Translations under genes and position numbers: made by a program | The notes under the pieces: generated by a model | Seen by the model: only the letters and a program-made list of their open reading frames with translations | Databases searched by the model: none | Told to the model about the DNA's origin: nothing | NCBI GenBank assembly: GCA_030651175.1 | Contig: JAUSCR010000002.1 | Location: forward strand, 1-33,611 | Direction: 5' to 3' | Length of the DNA: 33,611 nt | Source: Dehalococcoidia bacterium | GTDB lineage: Bacteria; Chloroflexota; Dehalococcoidia; Lucifugimonadales; SHYF01 | Part shown: piece by piece, positions 1 through 7,030 of the stretch | Position numbering within the stretch: the first letter of the stretch is position 1 | Layout: each line of letters begins with the position of its first letter

Positions 1-2
1 CG

Positions 3-1127
3 ACTGGCGGCGCTATCACCACGCCCACGGCCACTCCAACTCCGTCTCTGCCGCCAACGCCTACCTTCACGCCAACAGCGACGGCCACTTTCACGCCGAC
101 GCCCACTCCCACGGCAACGGCCACGCCAACGCCTACCTTCACGCCGACAGCGACCTTCACACCAACGGCAACGGCCACGTTCACGCCCACACCTACGCCC
201 ACGCCGTCGCTTGAATCCATTGTCCCTCTGGTGAAGGACTCGGTGGTGAAAGTGATTTCCGGCGCCACCACAATCTCAGGCATGGTGGTGAAAGACCCGG
301 CCTCCCACGTCCTGACAGCCAGCAAGAATTTGGGCGCCGGGCCGCTGGTGACAATTCAAACGGGAGCTGGCCAAACTTACAATGGTTGGATTGTGGGGCG
401 GGACGACAACAAGAACCTGGCACTGATCAAGGTGGTGGGCGCTACCTTGCCAGGTATTGGGTGGGGAGACACCTTTGCCTTGGAGACGGGGAGCGAGATG
501 CTGTCCTTGGGATACCCCCTGTCCTCAGAGGGGAAGCTGCTTGCCGCGAACGCTAAACTTGCCGCCGCGCAACAGGATTTGAAGACTGGCTTGCGGTTCC
601 TGCCTCTGGATGTTCCGCATCGGACCGGAAACACTGGTGGACCTGCGGTCAACCGGCAGGGTCAAGCCATGGGCATCAGCATGGAGCCGCTGTTTGTGCA
701 GGGCTTGGGCATTCCTGTATCCGCTAGCGTTGTCTATCTCCTTAGCTCAGATTCTATTCTTGAGCTGCTTCCTCTGCTAAAACAGGGAGTGGTGGAAATG
801 GCGCGGCCTACTCCAACGCCAAACCCGGCGTTTGGGCCGCCGTCCTATACTACCTTCCAGGGCACCGTAAAGGTCGGTGGAAACGTGCCGCCTGCCGGGA
901 CGGTCCTCTATGCCCGAATGGTCAGCACAGGTTACGGTGATGTATGGGTTTCCACTAAAAGCGAAGAAGTGGTGAAAACGGCCGGCGCCTATTACCTGAC
1001 AGTAAACGCGATTGCCTCCCTGTACGGGGGTGTACCAATCGAGTTCTACATCAGTGGTGTGAAAGCCAACGAGACATCATCGTTCCAGCAGGGAGAGGCC
1101 GTTAACCTGAACTTGACATTCCCGTAG
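3..1127 (+). CDS. Exported trypsin-fold protein with degenerate catalytic triad (5' partial)
   Basis: The reading frame is open from the window edge, so the true start and any signal peptide lie upstream. The first ~70 codons are a Thr/Pro/Ala-rich linker, as in many extracytoplasmic Chloroflexota proteins. Next comes a trypsin/HtrA-like domain (about nt 230-750) with the usual landmarks, but all three triad positions differ. The LTAAH motif reads LTASK (Lys at nt 324). The Asp of the xDLAxxKV motif is Asn (NLALIKV, nt 414). GNSGGP reads GNTGGP (Thr at nt 633). A second short Pro/Thr linker (nt 822-845) leads to a C-terminal domain of ~90 residues rich in beta-strand-like sequence that I do not recognise. 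The protein is therefore probably non-proteolytic and may bind a ligand or partner. The stop codon TAG is also the terminal TAG of the downstream repeat element. Confidence 0.85.
   Translation, partial: TGGAITTPTATPTPSLPPTPTFTPTATATFTPTPTPTATATPTPTFTPTATFTPTATATFTPTPTPTPSLESIVPLVKDSVVKVISGATTISGMVVKDPASHVLTASKNLGAGPLVTIQTGAGQTYNGWIVGRDDNKNLALIKVVGATLPGIGWGDTFALETGSEMLSLGYPLSSEGKLLAANAKLAAAQQDLKTGLRFLPLDVPHRTGNTGGPAVNRQGQAMGISMEPLFVQGLGIPVSASVVYLLSSDSILELLPLLKQGVVEMARPTPTPNPAFGPPSYTTFQGTVKVGGNVPPAGTVLYARMVSTGYGDVWVSTKSEEVVKTAGAYYLTVNAIASLYGGVPIEFYISGVKANETSSFQQGEAVNLNLTFP
20..212 (+). repeat. Degenerate Thr-Pro coding repeat
   Basis: Short units such as ACGCCTACCTTCACGCC and ACGGCAACGGCCACG recur imperfectly in frame and encode TPTPTFTPTATAT-like sequence. 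This is a low-complexity linker inside the exported protein, not an intergenic repeat. Confidence 0.8.
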
Positions 1128-1276
1128 CGGGTTGCCGAAAAAGGGGAGTCCAGAGGGGCGAAGCCCCCTCTGACGGGGGAGATGGGGGAACACCCCCATC
1201 TCTTCTCTCTTCTCACCCCCTTCCTTGAAGGAAGGGGGCAGGGGGATGGTCGAAAGAGTTCTTCGCCAGCCTGCTA
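1125..1276 (+). repeat. Intergenic hairpin element, copy R1 (intact ends)
   Basis: First of eight related elements. The left end reads TAGCGGGTTGCCGAAAAA and the reverse complement of the right end reads TAGCAGGCTGGCGAAGAA, giving terminal inverted repeats. Between them are three successive hairpins: CAGAGGGG...CCCCTCTG, GATGGGGG...CCCCCATC and CCCCCTTCC...GGAAGGGGG. The right arm has GGGGGATGGTCGAA. The first three bases are the stop codon of the exported protein, and the last three (CTA) are the complement of the hisS stop codon. The element exactly fills the gap between two convergent genes and could act as a bidirectional terminator. Confidence 0.9.
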
Positions 1277-2536
1277 CCGAGAGCTTCTTGCTTGAAGGTA
1301 GCCCAGCAGCCCCGCCGCGGGGACCTCTTCCTGGCTTCCGGCGTCCATATCCCGGACCACAACAGTGCCACGGGCCAGCTCATCTTCACCGAGGATGACA
1401 GTGAACCGCCCTTGCATTGCCGAGGCGTAGCGCATCTGGGAGCGGAGGCTCCGGTTGGCAGGTGGTATGACGACTGCTAGACCTGCCTTTCTAAGCTCCG
1501 CTGCTATTTGCAGCCCCTGGGCGTGCGCCTCTTCGCCAAGGCAAGCTATCAAAACGGGCGCGGAATACTCTTCCGGTACGCTGACCCCTTGTCGCTTCAA
1601 GTTAAGGATCAGCCGCTCTATGCCGGAGCCAAAGCCTATGCCGGGCGTGGGGCGTCCTCCTAAAGCCTCAATCAGGCCGTCGTAGCGTCCGCCGCCGACT
1701 ATGGTGCTCTGCCCGCCCTCCTCAGGGGGCTGAATCTCAAAGACGGTGCGTGTGTAGTAGTCCAGGCCCCGCACCAGCCTGTGGTTTATCCGGTAGGGGA
1801 TGTCCGCAAGCTTCAAGTAATCCTGGAGCCTGTTCCAATGCTCCTTGCATTCTGAGCACAGATAGTCGGTGGCGGTGGGGGCGCCGCCGATATACGGCTG
1901 GCACGTCTCCTGCTTGCAGTCCAGGAGGCGCAGTGGGTTGTTCTCGTAGCGGGTCCGGCAGTCAACACATACGTGCTCCAGGTGCTGTTGGTAGTAGGTT
2001 TTCAGCCTTCTCAGATATTCGGGCCGGCACTGAGCATCGCCGATGGAGTTGATTGAGAGGGAAAGGCCTTTCAGTCCAAGCTCCTGGGTAAGAAGCCATG
2101 CTATCTGGATAATCTCTGCGTCAACTGTGGGATCGGCCTCCCCAATGGCTTCGAGTCCGAACTGGTGATGTTGGCGGTAGCGGCCGGCCTGGGGGCGTTC
2201 GTACCGGAAGATGGGGCAGAAATAGTACAGGCGCACGGGCTGGGGCAGATTGGACATGCCATGCTCCAGGTAGGCACGGCATACAGGAGCGGTGCCCTCC
2301 GGGCGTAGGGTCAGCGGGTCGCCGCCCCTGTCTTCGAAGGTGTATGTCTCCTTCTGGACTATGTCTGTCTCCCCCCCCACCGTGCGTATAAATAGGCCCG
2401 CTGCTTCAAACATAGGGGTGTCTATGCGTTGGAATCCAAAACGCCGGCATAAGTCCACGGCATGGCGTTCAACGTAACGCCAGTATTTCTGCTCTTCGGG
2501 CAGCATATCTGCTGTGCCGCGGGGCGCTCGCTGCAT
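1274..2536 (-). CDS. hisS: Histidyl-tRNA synthetase
   Basis: Class II aminoacyl-tRNA synthetase that charges tRNA-His in the cytoplasm. The 420-residue length is normal. The N-terminus has the usual QRAPRGTADMLP start. Motif 2 (FRYERPQAGRYRQHHQF), the histidine-specific LVRGLDYYTRTVFE segment and motif 3 (GGGRYDGLI with GFGSGIERL) are all present. A Cys-rich insertion (CVDCRTRYENNPLRLLDCK, then more Cys pairs) is typical of bacterial HisRS. The C-terminal anticodon-binding domain is intact. The ATG is preceded by GGGAG. The gene diverges from relA across ~200 bp. Its TAG stop is formed by the right terminus of repeat R1. Confidence 0.97.
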   Translation of the reverse strand: MQRAPRGTADMLPEEQKYWRYVERHAVDLCRRFGFQRIDTPMFEAAGLFIRTVGGETDIVQKETYTFEDRGGDPLTLRPEGTAPVCRAYLEHGMSNLPQPVRLYYFCPIFRYERPQAGRYRQHHQFGLEAIGEADPTVDAEIIQIAWLLTQELGLKGLSLSINSIGDAQCRPEYLRRLKTYYQQHLEHVCVDCRTRYENNPLRLLDCKQETCQPYIGGAPTATDYLCSECKEHWNRLQDYLKLADIPYRINHRLVRGLDYYTRTVFEIQPPEEGGQSTIVGGGRYDGLIEALGGRPTPGIGFGSGIERLILNLKRQGVSVPEEYSAPVLIACLGEEAHAQGLQIAAELRKAGLAVVIPPANRSLRSQMRYASAMQGRFTVILGEDELARGTVVVRDMDAGSQEEVPAAGLLGYLQARSSR

Positions 2537-2667
2537 ATGGATACTCCCAGCTTAGTTCGTCACAGCTTATTCTACTTTAGCCTGACCGTAAAGGAGTTGT
2601 ACGAGGTAGTTCCTGGTTGCTTGGGGACAAGTCAAGGGCCAGGTCCACCCCATTCCTTCGGCGGGCT

Positions 2668-2697
2668 TTGAAGTTGGAGGCTGGTATGCGGTATACT
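2668..2697 (+). promoter_or_regulatory. Probable relA promoter
   Basis: TTGAAG (2668-2673), an 18-nt spacer and TATACT (2692-2697). The expected transcription start near 2704 lies downstream of the TTG codon at 2697, so this promoter favours translation from GTG at 2742. Confidence 0.5.
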
Positions 2698-2741
2698 TGC
2701 TCATACAATGGGGTAAGATTGACCACTCAAGGGCGGGTGCT

Positions 2742-4937
2742 GTGCGCGACCTCATAGCCAAGATTGAAACCTATCTGCCGGACGACAGGGTTGCTTTCGT
2801 CCAGAAAGCCTACGAGTACGCTGCTCGGGCCCACGAGGGCCAGGTAAGGCTCTCAGGGGAGCCGTTTATCCAGCATCCCGTGGAGACGGCGCTCTATTTG
2901 GCAGACCTGCACCTGGACGCTACCACCCTGGCAGCCGCGCTGCTCCACGACGTTATGGAGGACTGTGGCGTAACCCAAGAGGAGCTGGAGGCCGAGTTTG
3001 GTAACGAGGTGGCGCGCTTCGTGGATGGCGTAACCAAGCTAAGCCGCCTGGACCGCGTTAGCACTGAGGGTGACGAAAGGGAACCGCGCAGTCGAGCGGA
3101 GGACCACGACCAGGCGGCCAGCCTGCGCAAGATGCTGGTAGCCATGGCCCGGGACCTACGGGTGGTGCTAATAAAGCTGGCCGACAGGCTGCACAACATG
3201 CGCACCCTGCAGGCCCATGGCCCCGAGCGGCGTCTTGCCATTGCCCAGGAGACCCTGGACATCTATGCTCCACTGGCCCATCGGCTGGGCATGTGGGACA
3301 TCAAATGGCGGCTGGAGGACCTGGCCTTTCAGTATCTTGAGCCGGACAGGTACAACCAGATATCCCGGCTGCTGGCCAGCGGCAGGGAGGAGAGAGAAGA
3401 GCACATCACCCGCGTGTCTGATATTCTCTCCAAGGCAATCCAGGAAGCGTCTATCAAGGCCCAGGTGACTGGCAGGGCCAAGAATATCTACAGCATTCAT
3501 ATGAAGATGCGGGCCTACGCAGCCCAGGGCAAGGATTTCAACGAGATACATGACCTTTTCGCCCTGCGCATCCTGGTACAGGAGAAGCAGGAGTGCTATG
3601 CCGCTCTGGGAGTGGTACACGCCCTATGGCCTCCCATCCCCGGCCTTTTTGATGACTATATAGGCAAACCCAAAGAGAATCTCTACCAGGCGCTGCACAC
3701 CACTGTAATGGGGCCCGAAGGAGTGCCGGTGGAGGTGCAGATCAAGACCAACGCCATGCATCAACTCTCGGAGTACGGAGTTGCAGCTCACTGGCGCTAC
3801 AAAGAAGGAAACGCTCCCGATACCCCCTTTGAGCAGAAGATGACTTGGCTCCGCCAGCTTCTGGAGTGGCAGAGGGATGTCAGTGGCGCTGAGGAGTTCC
3901 TGGAGAACGTCAAGACAGACATTTTCCCTGACCAGGTATTTGTCTATACCCCCAAAGGGGATATAAAAGAGCTGCCTGCGGGGTCCACCGCCATTGATTT
4001 CGCCTACCACGTCCACACCGATTTGGGACACAGATGCATTGGCGCGAAGGTCAATGGCAAGCTCATGGCCCTGGACTACGAGCTTCAGAACGGCGATACG
4101 ATAGAGATCCTGGCTAGCAAGGTGGCGCGAGGGCCTAGCCTGGACTGGCTAAACCCCAACGCAGGTTACGTAAGAAGCGCCACGGCCAAACACCGCATCC
4201 GTGCCTGGTTTCGACGGCAGGAGCGGAGCGCCAACATCCAGCGCGGCCATGAGCTTTTGGCGCGCGAGATGCGGCACCTTAACATGAACCCCTCGAATGA
4301 AGATCTGATGCGGCTTTTCAAGATGGATTCCATGGATGACTTCCTGGCTGCATTGGGCAACGGCAGCATCACCGTAAACCAGGTGGCCGCGCGATTAGCG
4401 CCCCAGCAGCCAGAGGAGCAGAACGCCCAGGAGCAAACCACCCCAGTGCCGGCGCCGGCATCCGGCGTCGAAGTGCTGGGCGTGGGCGACCTCCTAACAC
4501 ACCTGGCCCCCTGTTGCTCGCCTCTGCCCGGGGACGAGATCATTGGATTCATTACCAGGAACCGGGGGATCACAATCCACCGCAAGGAATGTCGAAATAT
4601 TCTCAATGAGGATGAAGCGGAGCGGTTGATCGGCGTGGACTGGGGCGTTACCAAGAACCTCCATCCTGTGCGGCTATCCATAGATGCGTGGGATAGGGTA
4701 GGGCTTTTGCGCGACATTACCACCCAAGTGTCTGCGGAGAAGGTCAACATTGCCGCTATGGTGACCAGGGAGAACGCCGATGGCACCGCCACAATTCAGC
4801 TAACCCTGTTTATCACGGGAGTGGACCAGCTCAGCCGCCTGTTCACCAAGCTGGAAGGAGTGCAAGGAGTTAACAACGTATCCCGCGTCACTGTTGATCA
4901 GGCCGCCTCGCCCGTGCAGGTGGGTGAGCGTGCCTGA
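2742..4937 (+). CDS. relA: Bifunctional (p)ppGpp synthetase/hydrolase, RelA/SpoT family
   Basis: Makes and degrades the stringent-response alarmone (p)ppGpp. Starting from GTG 2742 the protein is 731 residues, the normal length for a long RSH. Domains in order: an HD hydrolase domain with an intact HDVMED motif (about residues 69-74), so hydrolysis should work; the nucleotidyltransferase synthetase domain (GRAKNIYSIHMKM, then EYGVAAHWRYK); a TGS domain (VFVYTPKGDIKELPAGSTAIDFAYHVH); a CC-containing helical and zinc-finger-like region (LAPCCSPLPGDEIIGF); and a C-terminal ACT domain. The frame stays open to TTG 2697, but a promoter -10 overlaps that codon. With GTG 2742 the N-terminus (RDLIAKIETYLPDDRV) matches usual Rel starts. 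A divergent copy of the intergenic element (R2) follows. Confidence 0.95.
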   Translation: MRDLIAKIETYLPDDRVAFVQKAYEYAARAHEGQVRLSGEPFIQHPVETALYLADLHLDATTLAAALLHDVMEDCGVTQEELEAEFGNEVARFVDGVTKLSRLDRVSTEGDEREPRSRAEDHDQAASLRKMLVAMARDLRVVLIKLADRLHNMRTLQAHGPERRLAIAQETLDIYAPLAHRLGMWDIKWRLEDLAFQYLEPDRYNQISRLLASGREEREEHITRVSDILSKAIQEASIKAQVTGRAKNIYSIHMKMRAYAAQGKDFNEIHDLFALRILVQEKQECYAALGVVHALWPPIPGLFDDYIGKPKENLYQALHTTVMGPEGVPVEVQIKTNAMHQLSEYGVAAHWRYKEGNAPDTPFEQKMTWLRQLLEWQRDVSGAEEFLENVKTDIFPDQVFVYTPKGDIKELPAGSTAIDFAYHVHTDLGHRCIGAKVNGKLMALDYELQNGDTIEILASKVARGPSLDWLNPNAGYVRSATAKHRIRAWFRRQERSANIQRGHELLAREMRHLNMNPSNEDLMRLFKMDSMDDFLAALGNGSITVNQVAARLAPQQPEEQNAQEQTTPVPAPASGVEVLGVGDLLTHLAPCCSPLPGDEIIGFITRNRGITIHRKECRNILNEDEAERLIGVDWGVTKNLHPVRLSIDAWDRVGLLRDITTQVSAEKVNIAAMVTRENADGTATIQLTLFITGVDQLSRLFTKLEGVQGVNNVSRVTVDQAASPVQVGERA

Positions 4938-5000
4938 TCATCTACATAGTGTAGTGCTTCTAACGCCTCGTTAGTCGTCGCTTGGTGGTGCTTGTCACAC

Positions 5001-5113
5001 GGGGGAGTCCAGAGGGGGTAACGACCCCCTCTGGAGGGGGAACTGGGGGGACACCCCCAGAACCTTTCCCCCCTTCCTCGAAGAAGGAAGGGGGGATTAA
5101 GGGGGATGGTTCG
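5001..5113 (+). repeat. Intergenic hairpin element, copy R2 (core only)
   Basis: The three-hairpin core is present between relA and rpsT without clear terminal inverted repeats. The first hairpin is a perfect 10-bp stem, CCAGAGGGGG / CCCCCTCTGG. The second is CTGGGGG / CCCCCAG. The third is a 10-bp stem CCCCCCTTCC / GGAAGGGGGG. Stem sequences differ from the other copies but pairing is kept. It may terminate relA transcription. Confidence 0.8.
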
Positions 5114-5186
5114 GTACAGTGCAGATCGGCGGCGGTGCGGTGCAATCGCTAGAATAGGACTATTTGGACTTTAAGGAGAACACAAG

Positions 5187-5441
5187 ATGCCCAGTGAGAA
5201 ATCGGCGCGAGTTGCCTTGAAAAAGGCCGGGTATAATCGGCAGGTCAAGAGTGCCGCCAACACTGTTGTGGCTGCAACAAGGCGCACCATTGCTGCCGGC
5301 GACCCAGAGCAAGGTGTGGCTGCTGTGCGACGGGCTGCTGCGGCTTTGGACCGAGCGGCCAATGCAGGAGTCATCCACAAGAACAACGCCTCCCGGAGGA
5401 AGTCCCGTTTGGCCCGAAGTTTACCGGCAGTTGATAAGTAA
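5187..5441 (+). CDS. rpsT: 30S ribosomal protein S20
   Basis: An 84-residue, Lys/Arg/Ala-rich protein that binds 16S rRNA early in 30S assembly. The pattern is typical of S20: a basic N-terminus, a long helical middle (VKSAANTVVAATRRTIAAG), a conserved VIHKNNASRRKSRLA segment and a short C-terminus. An AAGGAGA ribosome-binding site lies 9 nt before the ATG. A TAGAAT box at 5150-5155 could be its -10, but no convincing -35 is seen. It stands alone between relA and lexA. Confidence 0.97.
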   Translation: MPSEKSARVALKKAGYNRQVKSAANTVVAATRRTIAAGDPEQGVAAVRRAAAALDRAANAGVIHKNNASRRKSRLARSLPAVDK

Positions 5442-5505
5442 GCAAGGCAGGTAGCCACCCAGGCATTCGGATGGGGCCGGGGCCTGAGGCAAGTCGTGCC
5501 TTGCT
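5441..5505 (+). terminator. Possible structured 3' region of rpsT
   Basis: AGCAAGGCA (5441-5449) pairs perfectly with TGCCTTGCT (5497-5505), enclosing a smaller GC-rich hairpin (CAGGC/GCCTG). No T-tract follows, so terminator function is only a suggestion. Confidence 0.3.
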
Positions 5506-5550
5506 CATCGCGGATGCTTCCACGGCAAAACTGTTCTTAGCATTTTCTCA

Positions 5551-5579
5551 TTGACATGGGCTTCAGGGTGTGCTAACTT
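5551..5579 (+). promoter_or_regulatory. Probable lexA promoter
   Basis: A perfect -35 TTGACA (5551-5556), a 17-nt spacer and a weak -10 TAACTT (5574-5579). The expected start near 5586 lies 52 nt upstream of the lexA GTG. Confidence 0.5.
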
Positions 5580-5594
5580 GTGGCTAGGCTGTCC

Positions 5595-5608
5595 AGAACA
5601 TGCGTACT
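5595..5608 (+). promoter_or_regulatory. Candidate LexA operator (SOS box)
   Basis: AGAAC-ATGC-GTACT is an imperfect inverted repeat resembling the Gram-positive-type GAAC-N4-GTTC SOS box, with one mismatch in the right half. It lies just downstream of the predicted lexA transcription start, where autorepression would be expected. Confidence 0.4.
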
Positions 5609-5637
5609 ATGCAAAGTAGCACCCTTCGGAATAGGGG

Positions 5638-6285
5638 GTGACGGTGAAGAAGCTCTCGCCAAGACAAGAAAGCATACTTCAGTTCATAGGCGATTTCGTT
5701 GATGAGCATGGGTATCCGCCAACAGTCAGGGATATCCAGCAGGCGTGCAACATCAGCTCCACCTCCGTGGTGGACTATAATCTGAACATCCTGCAAAGGG
5801 AGAGCTACCTGCGCAGATCGCCCGAGATATCCCGAGGGATTGAAATCTTGAACGGCTCCAAGCGTCGCACCGGCACAGTTGCCGTTCCTCTGATGGGTTA
5901 CATCGCTGCGGGCCAGCCCCTGCCTGTTCTAACATCGGAGGATGGACGGCAGGGCGAGCCCCTGGAGATGCTGGAACTTCCCAGCGACCAGTTGAAGGGC
6001 GAAGGAAGCGTGTACGCCTTGCGCGTGCGTGGCACATCTATGATAGACGCCCTCATTGATGATGGCGATGTGGTGGTAATCAAGCCCACGGCCTCGGTGC
6101 GTAACGGGGACATGGTGGTGGCATGGCTGAAGAAGGAAAAAGAGGCCACTTTGAAGAAGATGTTCCACGAAGGTCATCGGGTGCGCTTACAGCCCGCAAA
6201 TAGCCAGATGAAGCCTATATTTGTTGCCCCATCGGACGTGGAGATACAGGGCAAGGTAGTAATGGTGATCCGGAAACTTTCCTGA
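5638..6285 (+). CDS. lexA: LexA repressor
   Basis: SOS-response repressor and autopeptidase, 215 residues. The N-terminal winged helix (LSPRQESILQFIGDFVDEHG, then YPPTVRDIQQACNISSTSVV) binds DNA. The C-terminal S24 peptidase domain has the Ala91-Gly92 self-cleavage site (MGYIAAGQPLP), catalytic Ser134 (RGTSMIDALIDDGD) and a general-base Lys near 173 (ATLKKMF). All catalytic elements are present, so RecA-stimulated self-cleavage should work. The start is GTG, preceded by GGAATAGGGG. The candidate SOS box upstream fits autoregulation. It is convergent with the two tiny desulforedoxin-like genes. Confidence 0.96.
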   Translation: MTVKKLSPRQESILQFIGDFVDEHGYPPTVRDIQQACNISSTSVVDYNLNILQRESYLRRSPEISRGIEILNGSKRRTGTVAVPLMGYIAAGQPLPVLTSEDGRQGEPLEMLELPSDQLKGEGSVYALRVRGTSMIDALIDDGDVVVIKPTASVRNGDMVVAWLKKEKEATLKKMFHEGHRVRLQPANSQMKPIFVAPSDVEIQGKVVMVIRKLS

Positions 6286-6430
6286 TCCGGTGGTGCGGGC
6301 CAAAGTAAGCCGTGGTCGGCAACAAAAAACCAGTAGGAGCTGCTTCCAAGGTTTCAATTGGAAACGGAACGAAGCCCCTGAGGCCCAAGGCCACCCTAAA
6401 TAGCCAGCAAGCTCGCTTTGGCTGCCGGCG

Positions 6431-6574
6431 TTAGTCGGAAGAGGGAAGTGTCCGCGCCTGCTGGAGGTCCATGTCCTTCTCATGGCACTGAATCGAGCCT
6501 TGGCTCGCCTTAGTGCAGAGAACCACAGTGCCACACACCGGACATTGATACCGTTTTCCTAGCTGGTTTGCCAT
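6431..6574 (-). CDS. Desulforedoxin-like mini metalloprotein A (47 aa)
   Basis: A 47-residue protein starting MANQLGKRYQCPVCGTVVLC and continuing to a GSIQCHEKDM segment. The layout matches desulforedoxin or the N-terminal domain of desulfoferrodoxin: MAN start, aromatic residue before CxxCG, then ~15 residues to the second metal-ligand pair. The second pair is Cys-His instead of Cys-Cys. It presumably binds Fe or Zn through CxxC...CH. A GGGAGG ribosome-binding site lies 7 nt before the ATG. It is 55 nt downstream of its paralogue and probably cotranscribed. Redox or zinc-ribbon roles are both possible. Confidence 0.75.
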   Translation of the reverse strand: MANQLGKRYQCPVCGTVVLCTKASQGSIQCHEKDMDLQQARTLPSSD

Positions 6575-6629
6575 GAACCTGCCTCCCGTGCCGGCCCTGC
6601 GCATAACTTAGGGGTCAATGGAGAAGGGG

Positions 6630-6746
6630 CTATTTCTTGACGAGGGGCTTGCCGTGGCAGGCGATTGCCCCCTCGCCCCCCTTGGTAACAATGAACTCCG
6701 CGCCGCATGTGCCACAATAATACCGCTTTCCAGTCTCGTTGGCCAA
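6630..6746 (-). CDS. Desulforedoxin-like mini metalloprotein B (38 aa)
   Basis: A 38-residue protein, M(TTG)ANETGKRYYCGTCGAEF..., with GAIACHGKPLVKK at the end. It aligns along its whole length with 36-residue desulforedoxin as I recall that sequence (MANE start, YxCxxCG, a Gly-rich turn, then CCGxxMVK). The adjacent CC ligand pair is CH here. The TTG start is supported by full family length, an ACGGGGATAG ribosome-binding region upstream and a near-perfect promoter at 6781-6809. It is the first gene of a two-gene operon. The function is inferred from fold similarity only. Confidence 0.75.
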   Translation of the reverse strand: MANETGKRYYCGTCGAEFIVTKGGEGAIACHGKPLVKK

Positions 6747-6780
6747 ATTTCTATCCCCGTGTAAAGATTCTCTGGATGTG

Positions 6781-6809
6781 ATTATATTCACGATGCCAGT
6801 GGGCGTCAA
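6781..6809 (-). promoter_or_regulatory. Promoter of the desulforedoxin-like pair
   Basis: Read on the minus strand: TTGACG (6809-6804), a 17-nt spacer and TATAAT (6786-6781). It sits 35 nt upstream of the TTG start of the first tiny gene. Confidence 0.75.
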
Positions 6810-6852
6810 CGGGTATGAGACCCTGTTTCTGTTTGCTATTGGGTGGTGGGGG

Positions 6853-6882
6853 CTTCTCCTGGCATTTTAGCGCCAGGAGAAG
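6853..6882. promoter_or_regulatory. Perfect inverted repeat between divergent promoters
   Basis: CTTCTCCTGGC (6853-6863) and GCCAGGAGAAG (6872-6882) are perfect 11-bp arms separated by 8 nt. They lie upstream of both the minus-strand promoter at 6781-6809 and the plus-strand promoter at 6958-6986, so a regulator-binding site is more likely than a terminator. The rest of the 6286-7030 gap holds only the two tiny genes and these promoters. Confidence 0.45.
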
Positions 6883-6957
6883 GTCTAGCTAACCACCGAC
6901 TTGAGTCGGGGGACGGGAGGTCCCGCCGCAGCAAACGGAACCTTGCCGCCGGTGCCC

Positions 6958-6986
6958 TTGGCACAGATTCAAGGCCGTCGTATAAT
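6958..6986 (+). promoter_or_regulatory. Promoter of the 2-oxo acid dehydrogenase operon
   Basis: TTGGCA (6958-6963), exactly 17 nt, then TATAAT (6981-6986). The expected start is near 6993, giving a short leader with GAGGGAG before the bkdAA ATG at 7031. Confidence 0.8.
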
Positions 6987-7030
6987 GAATAGTCTTTATT
7001 CTATTAGTCATCTCACGAGGGAGTGCTGAC

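Noticed and set aside
5442-5637. tRNA gene (including tRNA-Sec) in the rpsT-lexA gap or other gaps
   Set aside because: No cloverleaf with a TTCGA-type T loop and acceptor pairing could be made in any gap.
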